Shown: positions 63,501-64,000 of the stretch, in pieces
Numbering within the stretch: the stretch's first letter is position 1
Layout of the letters: each line of letters begins with the position of its first letter
Assembly (NCBI GenBank): GCA_029224185.1
Contig: JANZKI010000033.1
Span: 1-64,000, forward strand
Origin: Karalla daura
Taxonomy: Eukaryota; Chordata; Actinopteri; Chaetodontiformes; Leiognathidae
DNA: 64,000 bases
Reading direction: 5' to 3'
Made by a program: the position numbers and the translations under genes
The notes under the pieces: generated by a model
Database searches by the model: none
What the model was told of the DNA's origin: nothing
What the model saw: the letters and a program-made list of their open reading frames with translations, nothing else

Positions 63501-64000
63501 GGAGCTGTAAACAGGCTCAACTAAGCGTTCGAAACACTTTTCAGGCCTGTTGCTGCACTGCGTATGGGCCAATGGCGCACGAATCAACAAACTTTTTTGT
63601 TTGTTTTTGTTTGTCAACAAACTTTTTCAAAGCGCTTGTCCCCGCAGTCTCCAATGCAGGGGTCTGTAAGGAGGCTCAACTAAGCGTCCTAAACACTTTT
63701 CAGGCCTGTTGCTGCACTGCGTGTGGGCCAATGGTGCACGTATCAACAAACTTTTTCAAAGCGCTTTTCCCCGCAGTCTCCCATGCAGGGAGCTGTAAAC
63801 AGGCTCATCTAAGCGTTCGAAACACTTTTCAGGCCTGTTGCTGCACTGCGTATGGGCCAATGGTGCACGTATTAACAAACTTTTTCAAAGCCTTTTTCCC
63901 CGCAGTCTCCTATGCAGGGGGCTGTAAGCAGGCTCAACTAAGCGTTCGAAACACTTTTCAGGCCTGTTGCTGCACTGCGTATGGGCCAATGGTGCACGTA
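60541..64000 (-). repeat. 1509-bp higher-order repeat, about 2.3 copies
   Basis: The rare marker TATGGGCCAATGGCGCACG recurs at 60541, 62050 and 63559, exactly 1509 bp apart. 61078/62587 and 61366/62875 show the same shift. The unit is eight 129-bp plus three 159-bp monomers. The copies differ at single bases, for example CTGCAAACAGG against CTGCAAAAAGG near 61160 and 62670. The series is cut by the window end. Confidence 0.88.
62710..62868 (-). repeat. Representative 159-bp long monomer
   Basis: This unit is 30 bp longer than the base monomer. The extra bases lie where CAACAAACTTTTT is present twice, separated by an A/T-rich TTGTTTGTTTTTGTTTGT stretch. That pattern reads as a short duplication bracketing a 16-bp insert. 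In most copies the junction GTTTGTTGACAAAC is an imperfect dyad with 6-bp arms. Long monomers nearly always carry the linked markers GATTCG and GGGGACAAGCGC (left orientation), so they descend from one founder. The length is a multiple of three. Confidence 0.88.

Larger units (their letters stand above)
46690..64000 (-). repeat. Right satellite array, inverted orientation
   Basis: This is the same satellite family as the left array but reverse-complemented, cut by the right window edge. It holds about 130 monomers, phased on GGCCTGTTG. Anchors at 62581, 62710, 62869 and 62998 give 129, 159 and 129 bp. About 22 long monomers are present (for example near 48379, 53667, 56872, 60584 and 63594). 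It falls into two domains: a proximal one to about 52440 marked by 165-bp monomers, and a distal one whose variants resemble the left array. No gene interrupts it. Confidence 0.96.
52440..64000 (-). repeat. Distal right domain of the satellite
   Basis: This domain lacks 165-bp monomers and is rich in 159-bp monomers and in variants also common on the left: CAGAATCCCATGTAGGGGG, TTTTCCGCGCAGTCTCC and CTTGTCCCCGCAG. Local features include a shortened monomer reading CCCTTTTCAGGCTGCACTG at about 55374, 57651, 58190 and 59020. In these the GGCCTGTTGCTGC part is reduced to GGCTGC. Blocks recur at shifts of 2276 bp (55259/57535) and 1366 bp (57535/58901). Confidence 0.85.

Noticed and set aside
1..64000. 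tRNA, rRNA or other structured RNA genes
   Set aside because: Apart from segments X and Y everything is satellite or telomeric repeat, and I saw no tRNA or rRNA signature in those two segments.

Overview
The window contains no gene I can support. It is almost entirely one satellite DNA family, basic monomer 129 bp, running past both window edges. At about 46.0 kb the array reverses orientation around a short island of telomeric repeats. The telomere unit is TTAGGG, the DNA is eukaryotic, and all five CpG sites of the monomer show recurrent CpG-to-TpG/CpA variants. Together these suggest an animal with a methylated genome, most plausibly a vertebrate. The species cannot be named from the sequence.

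Layout. (1) 1-44990: homogenised satellite in one orientation, built from 129-bp monomers plus 159-bp (30-bp insertion), 113-bp (internal deletion) and 128-bp (1-bp deletion) variants. These are combined into several local higher-order repeats with periods of about 1061, 4879, 3037, 1523, 2538 and 258 bp. (2) 44991-45488: four diverged monomers at the array edge. (3) 45489-45761: a non-satellite segment, called X here. (4) 45762-45796: five TTAGGG units. (5) 45797-46006: a 210-bp satellite piece that is an exact reverse complement of 45223-45432. (6) 46007-46077: eleven CCCTAA units plus one 5-bp variant. (7) 46078-46227: a segment, called Y, seen only here. (8) 46228-46500: X again, inverted, followed by inverted diverged satellite to 46689. 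(9) 46690-64000: the satellite family in the opposite orientation. Its first 6 kb is a separate subfamily marked by 165-bp monomers in a 2093-bp higher-order repeat. The rest resembles the left array and ends in a 1509-bp higher-order repeat.

Interpretation. The order satellite, X, TTAGGG then CCCTAA, Y, X, satellite is what joining two chromosome ends head to head would produce, with a piece of nearby satellite captured in the joint. A mis-assembly that joined two subtelomeres would look similar, and the 412-bp perfect inverted arms make that a serious alternative. The satellites beyond the arms differ at once, so a simple fold-back of one molecule does not explain the whole structure.

Long open frames (up to 843 codons) cross the satellite because the 129-, 159- and 165-bp monomers are all multiples of three. 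I treat them as by-products of repetition, not genes.
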